Source: Halanaerobium saccharolyticum
GTDB taxonomy: Bacteria; Bacillota; Halanaerobiia; Halanaerobiales; Halanaerobiaceae
Assembly: GCF_003053565.1 (NCBI RefSeq)
Contig: NZ_QAXS01000002.1
Span: forward strand, 62,001-126,000
DNA length: 64,000 nt
Direction: 5' to 3'
The position numbers and the translations under genes are program-made. The notes beneath the pieces were generated by a model. It ran no database searches. It was not told where the DNA came from and saw nothing but the letters and a program-made list of their open reading frames with translations. This document shows positions 10,756 to 19,954 of this stretch, one piece after another; within the stretch, counting starts at the first letter, position 1, and the number at the start of each line of letters is the position of its first letter.

Positions 10756-12654
10756 ATGGAGGATATATTAGATCAAATAGAAATTAAGCTTGAAAATATT
10801 GAGATTTCTGAGACAGTTGTGGAGCAGTGGCAGCAGCTCCTGGATCTCCTGCTTGATTTTTCTGAGGCTCAGGATGCTCTGATTAATCACTATCAGGCAC
10901 CCTATATAAGGATTGAAAAGGGGAGTTCAAACAGGGAGAATATTTTTTCTGAAGGAGAAAAGTTTAAAGTTCAGGGGCTTTACTGTAATGATGTAATTAA
11001 GCAAAAATCAGCACTGGAAATTAATAATGCAGCTGAAATAAAAAAATGGCAGAATTCAATTTATATGGAAAATGGTCTGATCGCTTACCTGGGTTATCCA
11101 ATTTTATGGCCTACAGGAGAGATTTATGGTACAGTCTGTATCCACGATAAAAGAGAGCGAAATTTTAATACTTTAGTAAAAAAACAGATTAAGTTTATAA
11201 AAAATTTGATCGAAAGTGATCTGGAGATCATATATCAAAGCCACTTAAATAATAATCTCCGCCAGTATTATGCGGAATTGATTGAAAACCTGCCGGTTGG
11301 AGTTATGATTGAGGATCAAAATGGCAGAATATTAAAGGTCAACAAAACTATGGAAAAAATCTGCGGCTATTCCAGAGAGGAGCTTGTAAAAAGGACAGTT
11401 TTTGAAACTGTAGTTCCGGATAATCAGGAAGATATAGCCAGAGAAAATATAGAAAAAATTTTAAAGGGAGAATTAATGATCCATGAGCTGCCTTCAGCAA
11501 ACAGCAGTGGGGAAGAGAGGTTTATCAGGCTCCAGGAGAGAAAAATAACTCTTCCCAACAATGAAGTGGGAATAATTTCAATTCAGAGTGATATTACTGA
11601 TAAGATAAAAAGTGAAGAGAAAATAAAATATGCCAGCTATCATGACAGCCTGACTGATCTCTATAACCGCTCCTATTTGGAAAATAAAATTCAGAATTTA
11701 AATCAGGAAAATCGCTTTCCAGTTTCACTGATTATGGCAGATCTAAACGGTCTTAAGCTGGTAAATGATACATATGGACATAATGAAGGAGATAAACTGC
11801 TTAAAAAAATGGCTGCGATTTTAAAAGACAGCTGTCGGGATACTGATCTAATTGCCCGCTGGGGTGGAGATGAGTTTGTGATCCTGCTGCCGGAGACTGA
11901 TAGTGAGGCAGTTAAAAAGATTATTGAGCGGATCAATAAAAAAATTGCTGATACCTTTTTAGAATTTGAAGATGGAAGCAAACTGCCGCTTTCTGCTGCC
12001 CTTGGCTTTGGTGTAAAAAAACATTATTTTGAAGATGTTTTTGAGATTTTGGATGAAGCGGAATCAAAGATGTATAAAAACAAACTGACAGAAAGTAGGA
12101 GTATTAAAAGCAATATTTTAAATACCCTTTTAAAAACCTTAAGTGAAAAAAGTCAGGAGACCTCCAGTCATTCGGAACGGATGGCGGAGCTGGCAACTAA
12201 ACTGGCAGAAAAAATTAGTTTAAGTCAGACAGAGATTAATAAGTTAACTTTAATTGCCAAACTGCATGATATAGGTAAAACGGTAATTCCCGAAAAAATA
12301 TTAAATAAAAAAGATAGACTGACTGAAGCCGAGTGGAAAGAAATTCGAACTCATCCGGCAGTTGGACATCGGGTTTTAAATGCAACTGAAGAGTTTTCGC
12401 ATATTTCAGAAGAAGTGCTCTCACATCATGAAAGGTGGGATGGGAGTGGTTATCCCCGCGGTTTGAAGGAAGACGAGATCCCCCTGCTGGCAAGAATTAT
12501 TGCTATTGTTGACGCCTATGATGTGATGACAGAAGAACAGGTCTACAAAGAAGCGATTTCCAAAGCAGAGGCTCTAAAAGAAATTAAAGCACAGTCCGGG
12601 AGTCAGTTTGATCCAGAACTGGCAGCAGAATTTATTGAGCTAATGGCTGACTAA
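10756..12654 (+). CDS. GAF-PAS-GGDEF-HD-GYP cyclic-di-GMP signalling protein
   Basis: Soluble sensor with both synthesis and degradation modules for cyclic di-GMP, 632 residues. Order: GAF-like domain (about 20-165), PAS domain (about 170-290, YAELIENLPVGVMIEDQNGR), GGDEF cyclase (about 295-445) and HD-GYP phosphodiesterase (about 455-630). The GGDEF motif is intact and preceded by an RDTD inhibitory site five residues upstream. The HD-GYP half has KLHDIGK, HH-E and DGSGYPRGL, so both activities look possible. No membrane segment is seen. It ends at a bidirectional terminator and is the first of five cyclic-di-GMP genes in this window. Confidence 0.9.
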   Translation: MEDILDQIEIKLENIEISETVVEQWQQLLDLLLDFSEAQDALINHYQAPYIRIEKGSSNRENIFSEGEKFKVQGLYCNDVIKQKSALEINNAAEIKKWQNSIYMENGLIAYLGYPILWPTGEIYGTVCIHDKRERNFNTLVKKQIKFIKNLIESDLEIIYQSHLNNNLRQYYAELIENLPVGVMIEDQNGRILKVNKTMEKICGYSREELVKRTVFETVVPDNQEDIARENIEKILKGELMIHELPSANSSGEERFIRLQERKITLPNNEVGIISIQSDITDKIKSEEKIKYASYHDSLTDLYNRSYLENKIQNLNQENRFPVSLIMADLNGLKLVNDTYGHNEGDKLLKKMAAILKDSCRDTDLIARWGGDEFVILLPETDSEAVKKIIERINKKIADTFLEFEDGSKLPLSAALGFGVKKHYFEDVFEILDEAESKMYKNKLTESRSIKSNILNTLLKTLSEKSQETSSHSERMAELATKLAEKISLSQTEINKLTLIAKLHDIGKTVIPEKILNKKDRLTEAEWKEIRTHPAVGHRVLNATEEFSHISEEVLSHHERWDGSGYPRGLKEDEIPLLARIIAIVDAYDVMTEEQVYKEAISKAEALKEIKAQSGSQFDPELAAEFIELMAD

Positions 12655-12681
12655 AATGATAAAAATTTAATCAAAATAAAG

Positions 12682-12725
12682 AAAAGGCCTGCCGAGAGAA
12701 GGAAAATATCTGGCAGGCTTTTCTT
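12682..12725. terminator. Bidirectional terminator between the GGDEF/HD-GYP gene and glnK
   Basis: Inverted repeat AAAAGGCCTGCC / GGCAGGCTTTTC with A- and T-rich flanks. It serves the convergent genes on both strands. Confidence 0.85.
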
Positions 12726-12773
12726 ATAATATAATATTATTATGTGATAGTTTAATAATATTATCAGATTTAA

Positions 12774-13112
12774 TTAAAGAGCTACTGCACCTTCTTCACC
12801 GGTTCGAATTCTAATTACATTTTCAATATCAGAGACAAAGATCTTTCCGTCTCCAACTTCCCCGGTCTGAACAGCTTCTTTAATTGCTTCAACAATCCGA
12901 TCTACATCAGTATATTCGACAATAATTTCTACCTTTATTTTTTTACGGAGCCTGATTCTATAAGTTACACCTCTATAGGTTTCTGAATGACCTTTCTGGG
13001 CACCATAACCTTTAATTTCTGTAATATTTAAACCACTAATTCCAATTTCTTCAAGCCTGTCAATCAAGCGGTCTGTTTTATCAGGCCTGATAATCGCTTC
13101 AATTCTTTTCAT
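12774..13112 (-). CDS. glnK: P-II nitrogen regulatory protein (GlnK/GlnB)
   Basis: Trimeric nitrogen sensor of 112 residues, which binds ATP/ADP and 2-oxoglutarate and plugs AmtB. It begins MKRIEAIIRPDK, has the T-loop GYGAQKGHSETYRGVTY with Tyr at position 51 (the usual uridylylation site), and VGDGKIFVSDIE in the C-terminal region. Start 13112 was chosen because AAAGGAGGTAC precedes it. It lies 13 bases after amtB on the same strand, so GlnK is the better name. No glnD is in the window. Confidence 0.95.
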   Translation of the reverse strand: MKRIEAIIRPDKTDRLIDRLEEIGISGLNITEIKGYGAQKGHSETYRGVTYRIRLRKKIKVEIIVEYTDVDRIVEAIKEAVQTGEVGDGKIFVSDIENVIRIRTGEEGAVAL

Positions 13113-13125
13113 TTTAGTACCTCCT

Positions 13126-14466
13126 TTAATTTTGAGCTTTGACATTTACCATAAAGTCCGGATAAGATTCTGCTCCGTGTTCTGAGTAATCAAGCCCCTC
13201 AATCTCATCTGCTTCGGAAACCCTGAGGCCGATAACGGCATCAATAACTTTAAAGAGCACAAAACCAAGACCAAAAGCCCAGAAGAAAACAGCTGTCACA
13301 CCAATTATCTGAGTTACCAGCAGCTCAAATCCACCACCAAATAGTAAGCCGCCCTCTGTTGCAAAGATTCCAACTGCTATTGTACCAAAGGCTCCACAGA
13401 CACCATGAACAGAAACAGCACCTACAGGATCATCAATCTGTAATTTGTCAAAGAATTCAACCGAGTAAATTACTATCATACCAGCAATTGCACCGATAAT
13501 TACCGCCGAAAGATTTCCTACAGCAGCTGTACCGGCTGTGATTCCAACCAGGCCAGCCAGAGCGCCGTTTAAAGTCATACTTACATCAGCCTTGCCATAT
13601 TTAATCCAGCTGACAATCATCGCCATTACAGCACCAGCTGCAGCTGCCAGGTTGGTTGTTACTGCAATAGATGCGATAGATAAATCTGTTCCAGCTACTG
13701 TGGAACCGGGGTTAAATCCAAACCAACCAAACCAGAGAATAAAGACACCGAGTGCGGCCATCAAAAGGTTGTGTCCGGGTAAGGCATTGGCACTGCCGTC
13801 CTTATTATATTTACCAATTCTCGGTCCTAAAACAATAGCTCCTGCTAAAGCAGCCCAGCCTCCAACAGAGTGAACAACAGTTGAGCCGGCAAAATCAACA
13901 AGTCCCATTTCTGCTAACCAGCCGCCGCCCCAGATCCAGTGTCCTACAACAGGATAGATAAATGCGGTAATCACAACACTGTAAGCTAAGTAACCGGAAA
14001 AGTTAGTTCTTTCAGCCATTGCTCCAGAAACAATTGTTGCTGCAGTTGCTGCAAAAACAGTCTGGAAAATAAAGAAAGCTGCTATTGGGATATCAAGTCC
14101 TAAATTTGCAAATGTATCCTGGAGAAAATAACCGGTTGTTCCAATAAAACTGTTGCCTGAGCCGAACATAAAGGCAAAACCAACTGCCCAGAAGACTAAA
14201 GAACCGGAAGCAAAGTCCATCATATTTTTCATAATAATGTTACCCGCGTTTTTAGCTCTGGTAAATCCTGCCTCAACCATGGCAAATCCGGCCTGCATAA
14301 AGAAAACTAAAAAGGCTGCAATTAAAGTCCAGATAGTATCAATTGCAACTGCGTTGGCTGCTGCCTGATCTTCCTGGGCCAGAACCAGTCCGCTAAATAA
14401 AATCACCATCAACAATGTCATCAAAATAATTTTTTTCATTTCACTTCTCATTCCTCTACTACTCAT
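13126..14466 (-). CDS. amtB: Ammonium transporter AmtB
   Basis: Amt family ammonium channel in the inner membrane, 446 residues. An N-terminal signal-like segment (ending near VLAQEDQA) is followed by about eleven hydrophobic helices. Typical blocks are FFMQAGFAMVEAGFTRAKN, WIWGGGWLAEMGLVDFAGS and VHSVGGWAALAGA, plus DDPVGAVSVHGVCGAFG with the pore His. Start 14466 has AGGAGG at the right distance. It forms an operon with glnK and has its own promoter. Confidence 0.96.
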   Translation of the reverse strand: MSSRGMRSEMKKIILMTLLMVILFSGLVLAQEDQAAANAVAIDTIWTLIAAFLVFFMQAGFAMVEAGFTRAKNAGNIIMKNMMDFASGSLVFWAVGFAFMFGSGNSFIGTTGYFLQDTFANLGLDIPIAAFFIFQTVFAATAATIVSGAMAERTNFSGYLAYSVVITAFIYPVVGHWIWGGGWLAEMGLVDFAGSTVVHSVGGWAALAGAIVLGPRIGKYNKDGSANALPGHNLLMAALGVFILWFGWFGFNPGSTVAGTDLSIASIAVTTNLAAAAGAVMAMIVSWIKYGKADVSMTLNGALAGLVGITAGTAAVGNLSAVIIGAIAGMIVIYSVEFFDKLQIDDPVGAVSVHGVCGAFGTIAVGIFATEGGLLFGGGFELLVTQIIGVTAVFFWAFGLGFVLFKVIDAVIGLRVSEADEIEGLDYSEHGAESYPDFMVNVKAQN

Positions 14467-14509
14467 AATAATTTCCTCCTCGTGTTAGGTATATGTTAAC
14501 TATGAGTAG

Positions 14510-14538
14510 ATTATATATATAGCTTACATAAAAAGCAA
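14510..14538 (-). promoter_or_regulatory. Promoter of amtB-glnK
   Basis: On the minus strand: TTGCTT (14538-14533), 17 bases, TATAAT (14515-14510), about 45 bases before the amtB start codon. The -10 is perfect and the -35 is moderate. Confidence 0.6.
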
Positions 14539-14610
14539 GGAATCTGAAGTTTATATAACAGTATACAGTGATTCATGCTGGATTTAAAAATCTAATTGAC
14601 GACTACTTTA

Positions 14611-15393
14611 TTAAAAATCAGGTATGGCCGGCAGCTCTAACTTGTGCTGGTTGGCTGCAGCAATCTCTTCTATTCTGGCTGCAGTTTCTGGCTCAGCTTC
14701 TCCATCTACCAGGTAATAATCAAGCTCTCTGTAGCTTAAACCAAGTTCATCTTCATCGCTCTGACCATCCCAGAGACCTGCTGAAGGTGCTTTGGTAATT
14801 ATCTTCTGGTCAATTCCCATTTCTCTGGCTAGCCCTCTGACTTCAAGTTTAACCAGATTTCCCAGGGGAGCAATATCGATTCCCCCATCACCATATTTAG
14901 TAAAATAACCGAGTTTGAGCTCACTTCTATTATCTGTACCAACAACCAGATAATTATTTAGATTTGCATAAAAGTAGAGCAGAGTCATTCTTAATCTGGG
15001 CTTAATATTGGCCAGGGCAAGCCTGGTGCTCCGATCAGCAGCAGACAAATTTTTTCTATTAATTACTTTTTCTAAGTTAAGTTTGGGCTCACTGGCTGCA
15101 GCTGTTTTTAAAAGCTGCTGATAGGTCAGGCTGAGATCAATTTCCTGATAGTCAATACCAAATTTTTCAGCATGTTTAATTGCATCAACTCGGTCCTCAG
15201 GACTGCTCTGACAGGGCATAATTAAGCCCAGAGTATCACCGGGAAAAGCCTTCTGGCAGAGCAGAGAGGTAACTGAAGAATCAATTCCACCCGAGAGGCC
15301 GACCACGGCACCTTTTAAACCTGCTGCTTTAACTTTTTTTCTGATCCAGTCCACCAGTTTATTTTCAATTTCTTGATAATTTCTATCTAACAA
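14611..15393 (-). CDS. nadE: NH3-dependent NAD synthetase (copy 1)
   Basis: Makes NAD from nicotinic acid adenine dinucleotide, ATP and ammonia in the cytoplasm; about 260 residues with no glutaminase domain. It has the PP-loop VVGLSGGIDSSV, the GTDNRSELKLGY and FTKYGDGGIDIAPLGNL stretches, and a canonical SAGLWDGQSDEDELGL loop. The start is TTG 15393, because a GTG at 15402 would overlap the GAGG ribosome site. It sits between amtB and glnA, which makes sense for an ammonia-using enzyme. A second, more divergent NadE lies at 61667-62461. Confidence 0.92.
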   Translation of the reverse strand: MLDRNYQEIENKLVDWIRKKVKAAGLKGAVVGLSGGIDSSVTSLLCQKAFPGDTLGLIMPCQSSPEDRVDAIKHAEKFGIDYQEIDLSLTYQQLLKTAAASEPKLNLEKVINRKNLSAADRSTRLALANIKPRLRMTLLYFYANLNNYLVVGTDNRSELKLGYFTKYGDGGIDIAPLGNLVKLEVRGLAREMGIDQKIITKAPSAGLWDGQSDEDELGLSYRELDYYLVDGEAEPETAARIEEIAAANQHKLELPAIPDF

Positions 15394-15460
15394 TTTTAAC
15401 ACCTCAATTTTAATATTATTTTTCTTGATAGCTTATAAGTTTAAGATTATAAAAGCATTA

Positions 15461-15489
15461 GCCTCCCAGAAAATATTCAACTGGGAGGC
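15461..15489 (-). terminator. Hairpin downstream of glnA
   Basis: Perfect 9-base stem GCCTCCCAG / CTGGGAGGC in the 224-base gap between glnA and nadE. On the minus strand it is followed by TAATGCTTTTATAA, a weak T-tract, so it may terminate glnA transcripts partially. Confidence 0.6.
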
Positions 15490-15617
15490 CATTAATTATA
15501 GGGGAGTCAGTTCTTCTAGCTTCTCATTTCTCAAAAAGTAGAAATTTTATTACTCCAATAGATTATCTTATTTTACTTTGTTTTTAGAGAAACAACTTTA
15601 TTCAGAAATAAGCTTAA

Positions 15618-16955
15618 TTAAAATTTGGTTAGATAATTATCCAGTTCCCACTGGCTAACTTGAGTTCTGTATTCATCCCACTCAACTTTTTTAGCTGCCA
15701 CAAAATGTTCCATTACATGTTCACCTAAGGCACTTTTAATAACTTCATCTTCTAACAGCAGATTTACAGCGTCATTAATATTGCCGGGCAGACTTTCAAT
15801 ACCGAGTTCGTTTTTGCGCTCTAAGGACATTTCATAAATGTTTTCTAAAACTTCTTTTGGCGGCTCAATTTCATTTTTAATTCCATCAAGACCTGCTTTT
15901 AACATGACAGCAATTGCTAAATAAGGGTTAGCAGTTGGATCAGGGTTTCTCAATTCAACTCTGGTTCCATTACCACGAGCTGCAGGAATTCTAATTAAAG
16001 CACTTCTATTAGCACTTGACCAGGAAAGATAAACTGGAGCTTCATAACCAGGTACCAGACGCTTATAGGAGTTGATAGAAGGGTTGGTAATTGCAGCCAT
16101 CGCTCTGGCATGTTTTAATAATCCGCCAATATAATGATAAGCAGTTTTACTTAGACCGAGTCGGTCATCTTCATCATAAAATGCGTTTTCTCCATCTTTA
16201 AATAATGACTGGTGGACGTGCATTCCGGAGCCATTTTCACCAAAGATTGGTTTGGGCATAAAGGTAGCATGCAGGCCGTGCTCGTGAGCAATTGCCTTGG
16301 TCACAAATTTAAAGGTAGCGATATTATCAGCTGTTTTTAAAGCGGGAGCATATTTGAAATCAATTTCATGCTGACCGGGAGCTACTTCATGGTGGGATGC
16401 TTCAACTTCAAAACCCATCTCTTCTAGAGCTAAAACAATACTGCGGCGGGCATTAATTCCCTTATCAATTGGTCCTAAATCAAAATATCCACCATCATCG
16501 TGTGTCTTGGTAGTTGCATCGCCATTTTCATCTAACTGAAATAAGAAAAATTCAGGCTCAGGTCCAACATTCATATCATAACCCATTTCTTCAGCTTCTT
16601 TTAAAGCCTCTTTTAAAACATTACGGGGTCCACCTGAGAAAGGCTTGCCGTCTGGTGTATAAACATCACAGATTAAACGGGCAACCGCTCCACCTTCTTC
16701 CGGACGCCAGGGAAAAATAGTAAAGGTATCATAGTCAGGTCTTAAATACATATCTGACTCCTGAATTCTGGTAAAACCATCAATGGAAGATCCATCAAAC
16801 ATAATTTTATTATCCAGGGCATCCTCCAGCTGCTTGGCTGTGATTGCAACATTTTTTACTATTCCCAGAATATCAGTAAACTGCATTCTGATAAACTTAA
16901 CATTTTTTTCTTCTGCCATTTTCAAAATATCTTCTTTGCTGTACTTGGACATCAT
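15618..16955 (-). CDS. glnA: Glutamine synthetase type I
   Basis: Makes glutamine from glutamate, ammonia and ATP; dodecameric cytosolic enzyme of about 445 residues, the GSI-alpha size. Visible: [20 protein letters not shown], the PGPEFF-like block [59 protein letters not shown] and [15 protein letters not shown]. The adenylylation Tyr segment of enteric enzymes is not apparent. Two ATGs, 16955 and 16952, both fit the AGGAGA site. It has its own consensus promoter. Confidence 0.97.
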   Translation of the reverse strand: MMSKYSKEDILKMAEEKNVKFIRMQFTDILGIVKNVAITAKQLEDALDNKIMFDGSSIDGFTRIQESDMYLRPDYDTFTIFPWRPEEGGAVARLICDVYTPDGKPFSGGPRNVLKEALKEAEEMGYDMNVGPEPEFFLFQLDENGDATTKTHDDGGYFDLGPIDKGINARRSIVLALEEMGFEVEASHHEVAPGQHEIDFKYAPALKTADNIATFKFVTKAIAHEHGLHATFMPKPIFGENGSGMHVHQSLFKDGENAFYDEDDRLGLSKTAYHYIGGLLKHARAMAAITNPSINSYKRLVPGYEAPVYLSWSSANRSALIRIPAARGNGTRVELRNPDPTANPYLAIAVMLKAGLDGIKNEIEPPKEVLENIYEMSLERKNELGIESLPGNINDAVNLLLEDEVIKSALGEHVMEHFVAAKKVEWDEYRTQVSQWELDNYLTKF

Positions 16956-16997
16956 AATCACTCTCCTAATAATTTTCGTTTTTCATTTGTTGATTTC

Positions 16998-17026
16998 AGT
17001 ATAATTCCTTTTTCTAATTTCGTCAA
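16998..17026 (-). promoter_or_regulatory. Promoter of glnA
   Basis: Minus strand: TTGACG (17026-17021), 17 bases, TATACT (17003-16998), about 43 bases before the start codon. No clear GlnR-type TGTNA-N7-TNACA box is seen beside it. Confidence 0.68.
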
Positions 17027-17150
17027 TAGAGTTAAAAACAGCAAAAGAATAGTCATCAGAGCTGCTGCAGCAGGATTCTTAACTAAAATTTAAGCAAATA
17101 AGCAATTTTTAAATACCTGTATACAGATATAATATTCCGGCGACTGATTC

Positions 17151-17179
17151 TTGACAATTTTCTAACATTAATGTATAAT
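17151..17179 (+). promoter_or_regulatory. Consensus promoter of the ilvB T-box leader
   Basis: TTGACA (17151-17156), 17 bases, TATAAT (17174-17179): a perfect consensus promoter. Transcription should begin near 17186, just before the T-box stem I. Confidence 0.85.
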
Positions 17180-17192
17180 ATACAAAATAAAT

Positions 17193-17489
17193 AAGATAAA
17201 AGTTGTGAGAGGGAGGAAAGTAATTTCCAGTGATTACAGAGAATCGGGATAGCTGAGAACCGAGATCTAAAGAATTATTTTTGTAGCCCTTGAACTGCAG
17301 CTTTGAACAGAGTAGGAGCTGCCGGATTCCTGATTGGAAATGCATCCGTTATCTAGTGCAGAGGTATTGAGATTTATTAATTCAGTGCTTTAAGTGGCTG
17401 TTGAAACAGCAAGTTGGGTGGTACCGCGTGAGAGAACTCTCGTCCCGATTAATAGTTTAGCTATTAGTTGAGATGAGGGTTTTTTTAAT
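17193..17489 (+). ncRNA. T-box riboswitch upstream of ilvB
   Basis: tRNA-sensing leader that controls ilvB by antitermination. Stem I closes by AGATAA (17194-17199) with TTATCT (17349-17354). It has GTGAGAG and AGTA in the left arm, AGAGTAGG in the right arm, and the T-box sequence GGGTGGTACCGCG near 17415. A terminator helix follows (CTCGTCCC... / ...GATGAGGG plus seven T). In the specifier region, TTGAACTGCAG (17290-17300) allows CTG (Leu, 17295-17297). A shifted reading TGC (Cys) is possible, but Leu fits ilvB better. Confidence 0.9.
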
Positions 17490-17557
17490 TTTTAAAGTTA
17501 AATTTTAGAGATTATTGCTTAAATTTATTATCTTTATTTTAAAGAGGAGTGAGTAGG

Positions 17558-19312
17558 ATGAGTAGTAAGCAAAATAATAAGATAACAGGAGCAGAAATTT
17601 TTGTAAAGTCACTGGAAGCAGAAGGAGTAGATACTGTATTTGGTTATATTGGTGCCAAGGTAATTGATATTTATGATAAACTTTATGACTCTAAAATCAG
17701 ACATATTATGCCCCACCATGAGCAGGGAGGAGTCCATGCAGCAGACGGTTATGCCCGCTCCAGCGGGAAGACTGGAGTCTGTATTGCAACTTCCGGTCCG
17801 GGTGCTGCCAATATGGTTACTGCCCTGGCAACTGCCAATATGGATTCAGTCCCTCTGGTAGCTTTTACCGGTCAGGTTCCAAATACAATGATTGGAACTG
17901 ATGGCTTTCAGGAAGCTGATATCAAAGGGATTACAATGCCGATTACTAAAAATAACTATATTGTCAATGAGGTGGAAGATCTGTCCCGAATAATTAAAGA
18001 GGCTTTTCATATAGCTTCGACAGGCCGTCCGGGCCCGGTTTTAGTCGATATACCTTCAAATATTTTAAAGGCCGAGGCCGAATTTCATTATCCTGATCAG
18101 GTTGATCTTCCCGGCTACAGCCCGACTTATAGGGCCAATAAACTGCAGCTTAAAAGAGCAGCAGAACTGATTAATCAGGCCAAAAAGCCGGTAATTTATG
18201 CCGGAGGTGGCACAATAATTTCCGGTGCCGATCAGGAGATAAAAGAGCTGGCTGAGAAAGCCGAAATCCCTGTAACTACAACTCTAAATGGGATCGGTAT
18301 TTTTGATGAAAACTCTTACCTTTCCCTGGGAATGCTCGGGATGCACGGGACAACAGAGGCCAATCTGACAATCTCAAATTCTGACCTGATCATAGCCCTC
18401 GGTGCCCGCTTTGATGACCGGGTAACCGGTAAATTAGAGGATTTTGCTGTTAATGCAGATGTTATCCATATTGATATTGATCCGGCGGAAATTGCTAAAA
18501 TTGTTAAAACTAAGGTGCCGATTACGGCAGATGTTAAGCTGGCTTTAGAGGAGCTGCTGCCGAGAATCAAAGAGGTCAAAAGGCCTGCCTGGCTTAAGGA
18601 AGTTGAAGAATGGAAGCAGCTTGACCAAAAGGCTGATCCAGAAAAAGCTGATAAATTACTACCTTCAGAGATCATTGAAACTTTATATCAGCTGACTGAA
18701 GGAGATGCTGTAATCACAGCTGGAGTAGGACAGCACCAGATGTGGGCAGCTCAGTACTACAAATATTCCAAACCCAGAACCTTTATCAGTTCTGGTGGAC
18801 TGGGAACCATGGGTTATGGATTTCCGGCAGCAATTGGAGCTAAATTGGCCAACCCTGAGCGGGAAGTTTTTGCCCTGGTTGGAGACGGCAGTTTCCAGAT
18901 GAATATCCAGGAACTGGCAACTGCAGCCAAAAACAGGGTAGCAGTTAAGATTATTCTCTTTAACAATCAGTACCTGGGAATGGTGCGTCAGTGGCAGGAA
19001 TTATTTTATGATAAGAGGTATTCTGCAACCTGTCTCCGCCGTCAGGCAGACTGTCCCCCTAAATGTTCCGAACCAAATGAAAATTGTCCTGAAATTATAC
19101 CCGATTTTATTCAGGTAGCAAAGGGCTATGGAATTAAGGGTGAGACAATTACCGAGCGTAAAGATATCAAATCAGCTTTAGAAAACGCTATTAAATCAGA
19201 TTCAGCTTATATTCTTAACTTTATGATTGAAGAAGAGGAAAATGTATTCCCGATGGTTTCGGCAGGAGGCAGCCTGAAGGAAATGATCTTAAGAAAAGAT
19301 AATAAAAAATAA
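17558..19312 (+). CDS. ilvB: Acetolactate synthase, large (catalytic) subunit
   Basis: ThDP enzyme that condenses pyruvate to acetolactate, first step of branched-chain amino acid synthesis; about 584 residues. Catalytic Glu lies in MPHHEQGGVHAADGYAR; ThDP/Mg motif is GDGSFQMN ending in FNN; the FAD-binding middle domain is present. After KRYSATC there is a Cys-rich insert (residues about 488-510, with four further Cys) that I recall in some clostridial homologues. ATG 17558 is chosen over GTG 17549, which overlaps the ribosome site. No ilvN, ilvC or leu genes follow. Confidence 0.93.
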   Translation: MSSKQNNKITGAEIFVKSLEAEGVDTVFGYIGAKVIDIYDKLYDSKIRHIMPHHEQGGVHAADGYARSSGKTGVCIATSGPGAANMVTALATANMDSVPLVAFTGQVPNTMIGTDGFQEADIKGITMPITKNNYIVNEVEDLSRIIKEAFHIASTGRPGPVLVDIPSNILKAEAEFHYPDQVDLPGYSPTYRANKLQLKRAAELINQAKKPVIYAGGGTIISGADQEIKELAEKAEIPVTTTLNGIGIFDENSYLSLGMLGMHGTTEANLTISNSDLIIALGARFDDRVTGKLEDFAVNADVIHIDIDPAEIAKIVKTKVPITADVKLALEELLPRIKEVKRPAWLKEVEEWKQLDQKADPEKADKLLPSEIIETLYQLTEGDAVITAGVGQHQMWAAQYYKYSKPRTFISSGGLGTMGYGFPAAIGAKLANPEREVFALVGDGSFQMNIQELATAAKNRVAVKIILFNNQYLGMVRQWQELFYDKRYSATCLRRQADCPPKCSEPNENCPEIIPDFIQVAKGYGIKGETITERKDIKSALENAIKSDSAYILNFMIEEEENVFPMVSAGGSLKEMILRKDNKK

Positions 19313-19329
19313 TTAGGAGGACAATTTAA

Positions 19330-19800
19330 ATGCCAGATATGCTAGTTAAATTATATGATTTAGAGGTTTTAGAAAAGCCACTTCATTCTTTAAAAGATGA
19401 GGATGTTCAAATTAGAAGAGCCATTCCACCAGAAAAAAATTATATTTTAAACTGGATCCGTGATAATTTTTCCGAAGTTTGGGTTTCTGAGGCGGATGTG
19501 GCAGTGGCTGCCAGCCCCGCTAAAATATTTATCGCAGTTAAAGAGGGAGAACTCTTAGGTTTTGCCTGTTATGATACGACTGCTAAAGGTTTTTTTGGAC
19601 CGACCGGGGTGGGAGAAAAGGCCCGTAAAAAGGGGATTGGAACTTCACTTTTACTAAAGTCTCTAAAAGCGCTGCGGGAGGACGGCTACCCCTATGCTGT
19701 AATTGGAGGCGCTGGCCCTGTAGAGTATTATAAAAAGACCTGTTCTGCTCAGATAATTGAAGGTAGTGAGGAAAGCATTTATAAGAAGATGCTCAAATAA
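19330..19800 (+). CDS. GNAT family N-acetyltransferase
   Basis: Acetyl-CoA-dependent acyltransferase of unknown substrate, 156 residues. The acetyl-CoA loop is visible as GEKARKKGIGTSLL preceded by the FFGPTGV beta strand. It follows ilvB by 17 bases with an AGGAGG site, so it is probably in the same T-box-controlled transcript. Co-regulation with branched-chain amino acid supply is the only functional hint. Confidence 0.85.
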   Translation: MPDMLVKLYDLEVLEKPLHSLKDEDVQIRRAIPPEKNYILNWIRDNFSEVWVSEADVAVAASPAKIFIAVKEGELLGFACYDTTAKGFFGPTGVGEKARKKGIGTSLLLKSLKALREDGYPYAVIGGAGPVEYYKKTCSAQIIEGSEESIYKKMLK

Positions 19801-19893
19801 ACTTCCCTTTAATTCTTCACAGAAATTTCAAAAATAATTTATTGATAAATATCCCTAAATGGTTTAAGATATAATTAGATGATAATTATTCTC

Positions 19894-19933
19894 AAAACTT
19901 TCTCTGTAATAGTTAAATATCAGGGAAAGTTTT
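19894..19933 (+). terminator. Hairpin between the GNAT gene and the LTA-synthase-like gene
   Basis: Long stem AAAACTTTCTCTG (19894-19906) with CAGGGAAAGTTTT (19921-19933), ending in a short T-run. It could terminate the ilvB-GNAT transcript. A TATAAT at 19870-19875 just upstream leaves open that it is instead a leader attenuator for the next gene. Confidence 0.55.
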
Positions 19934-19954
19934 CTGCTTGAGGGGGGATTAAAA

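Noticed and set aside
13538-13873. 111-codon frame opposite amtB
   Set aside because: Ala/Pro-rich shadow of a strong membrane protein gene; no start signal.
17341-17352. TGC near 17341 as T-box specifier
   Set aside because: This segment folds as the CGGAT/ATCCG hairpin before the closing TTATCT; the specifier region lies before AGAGTAGG.
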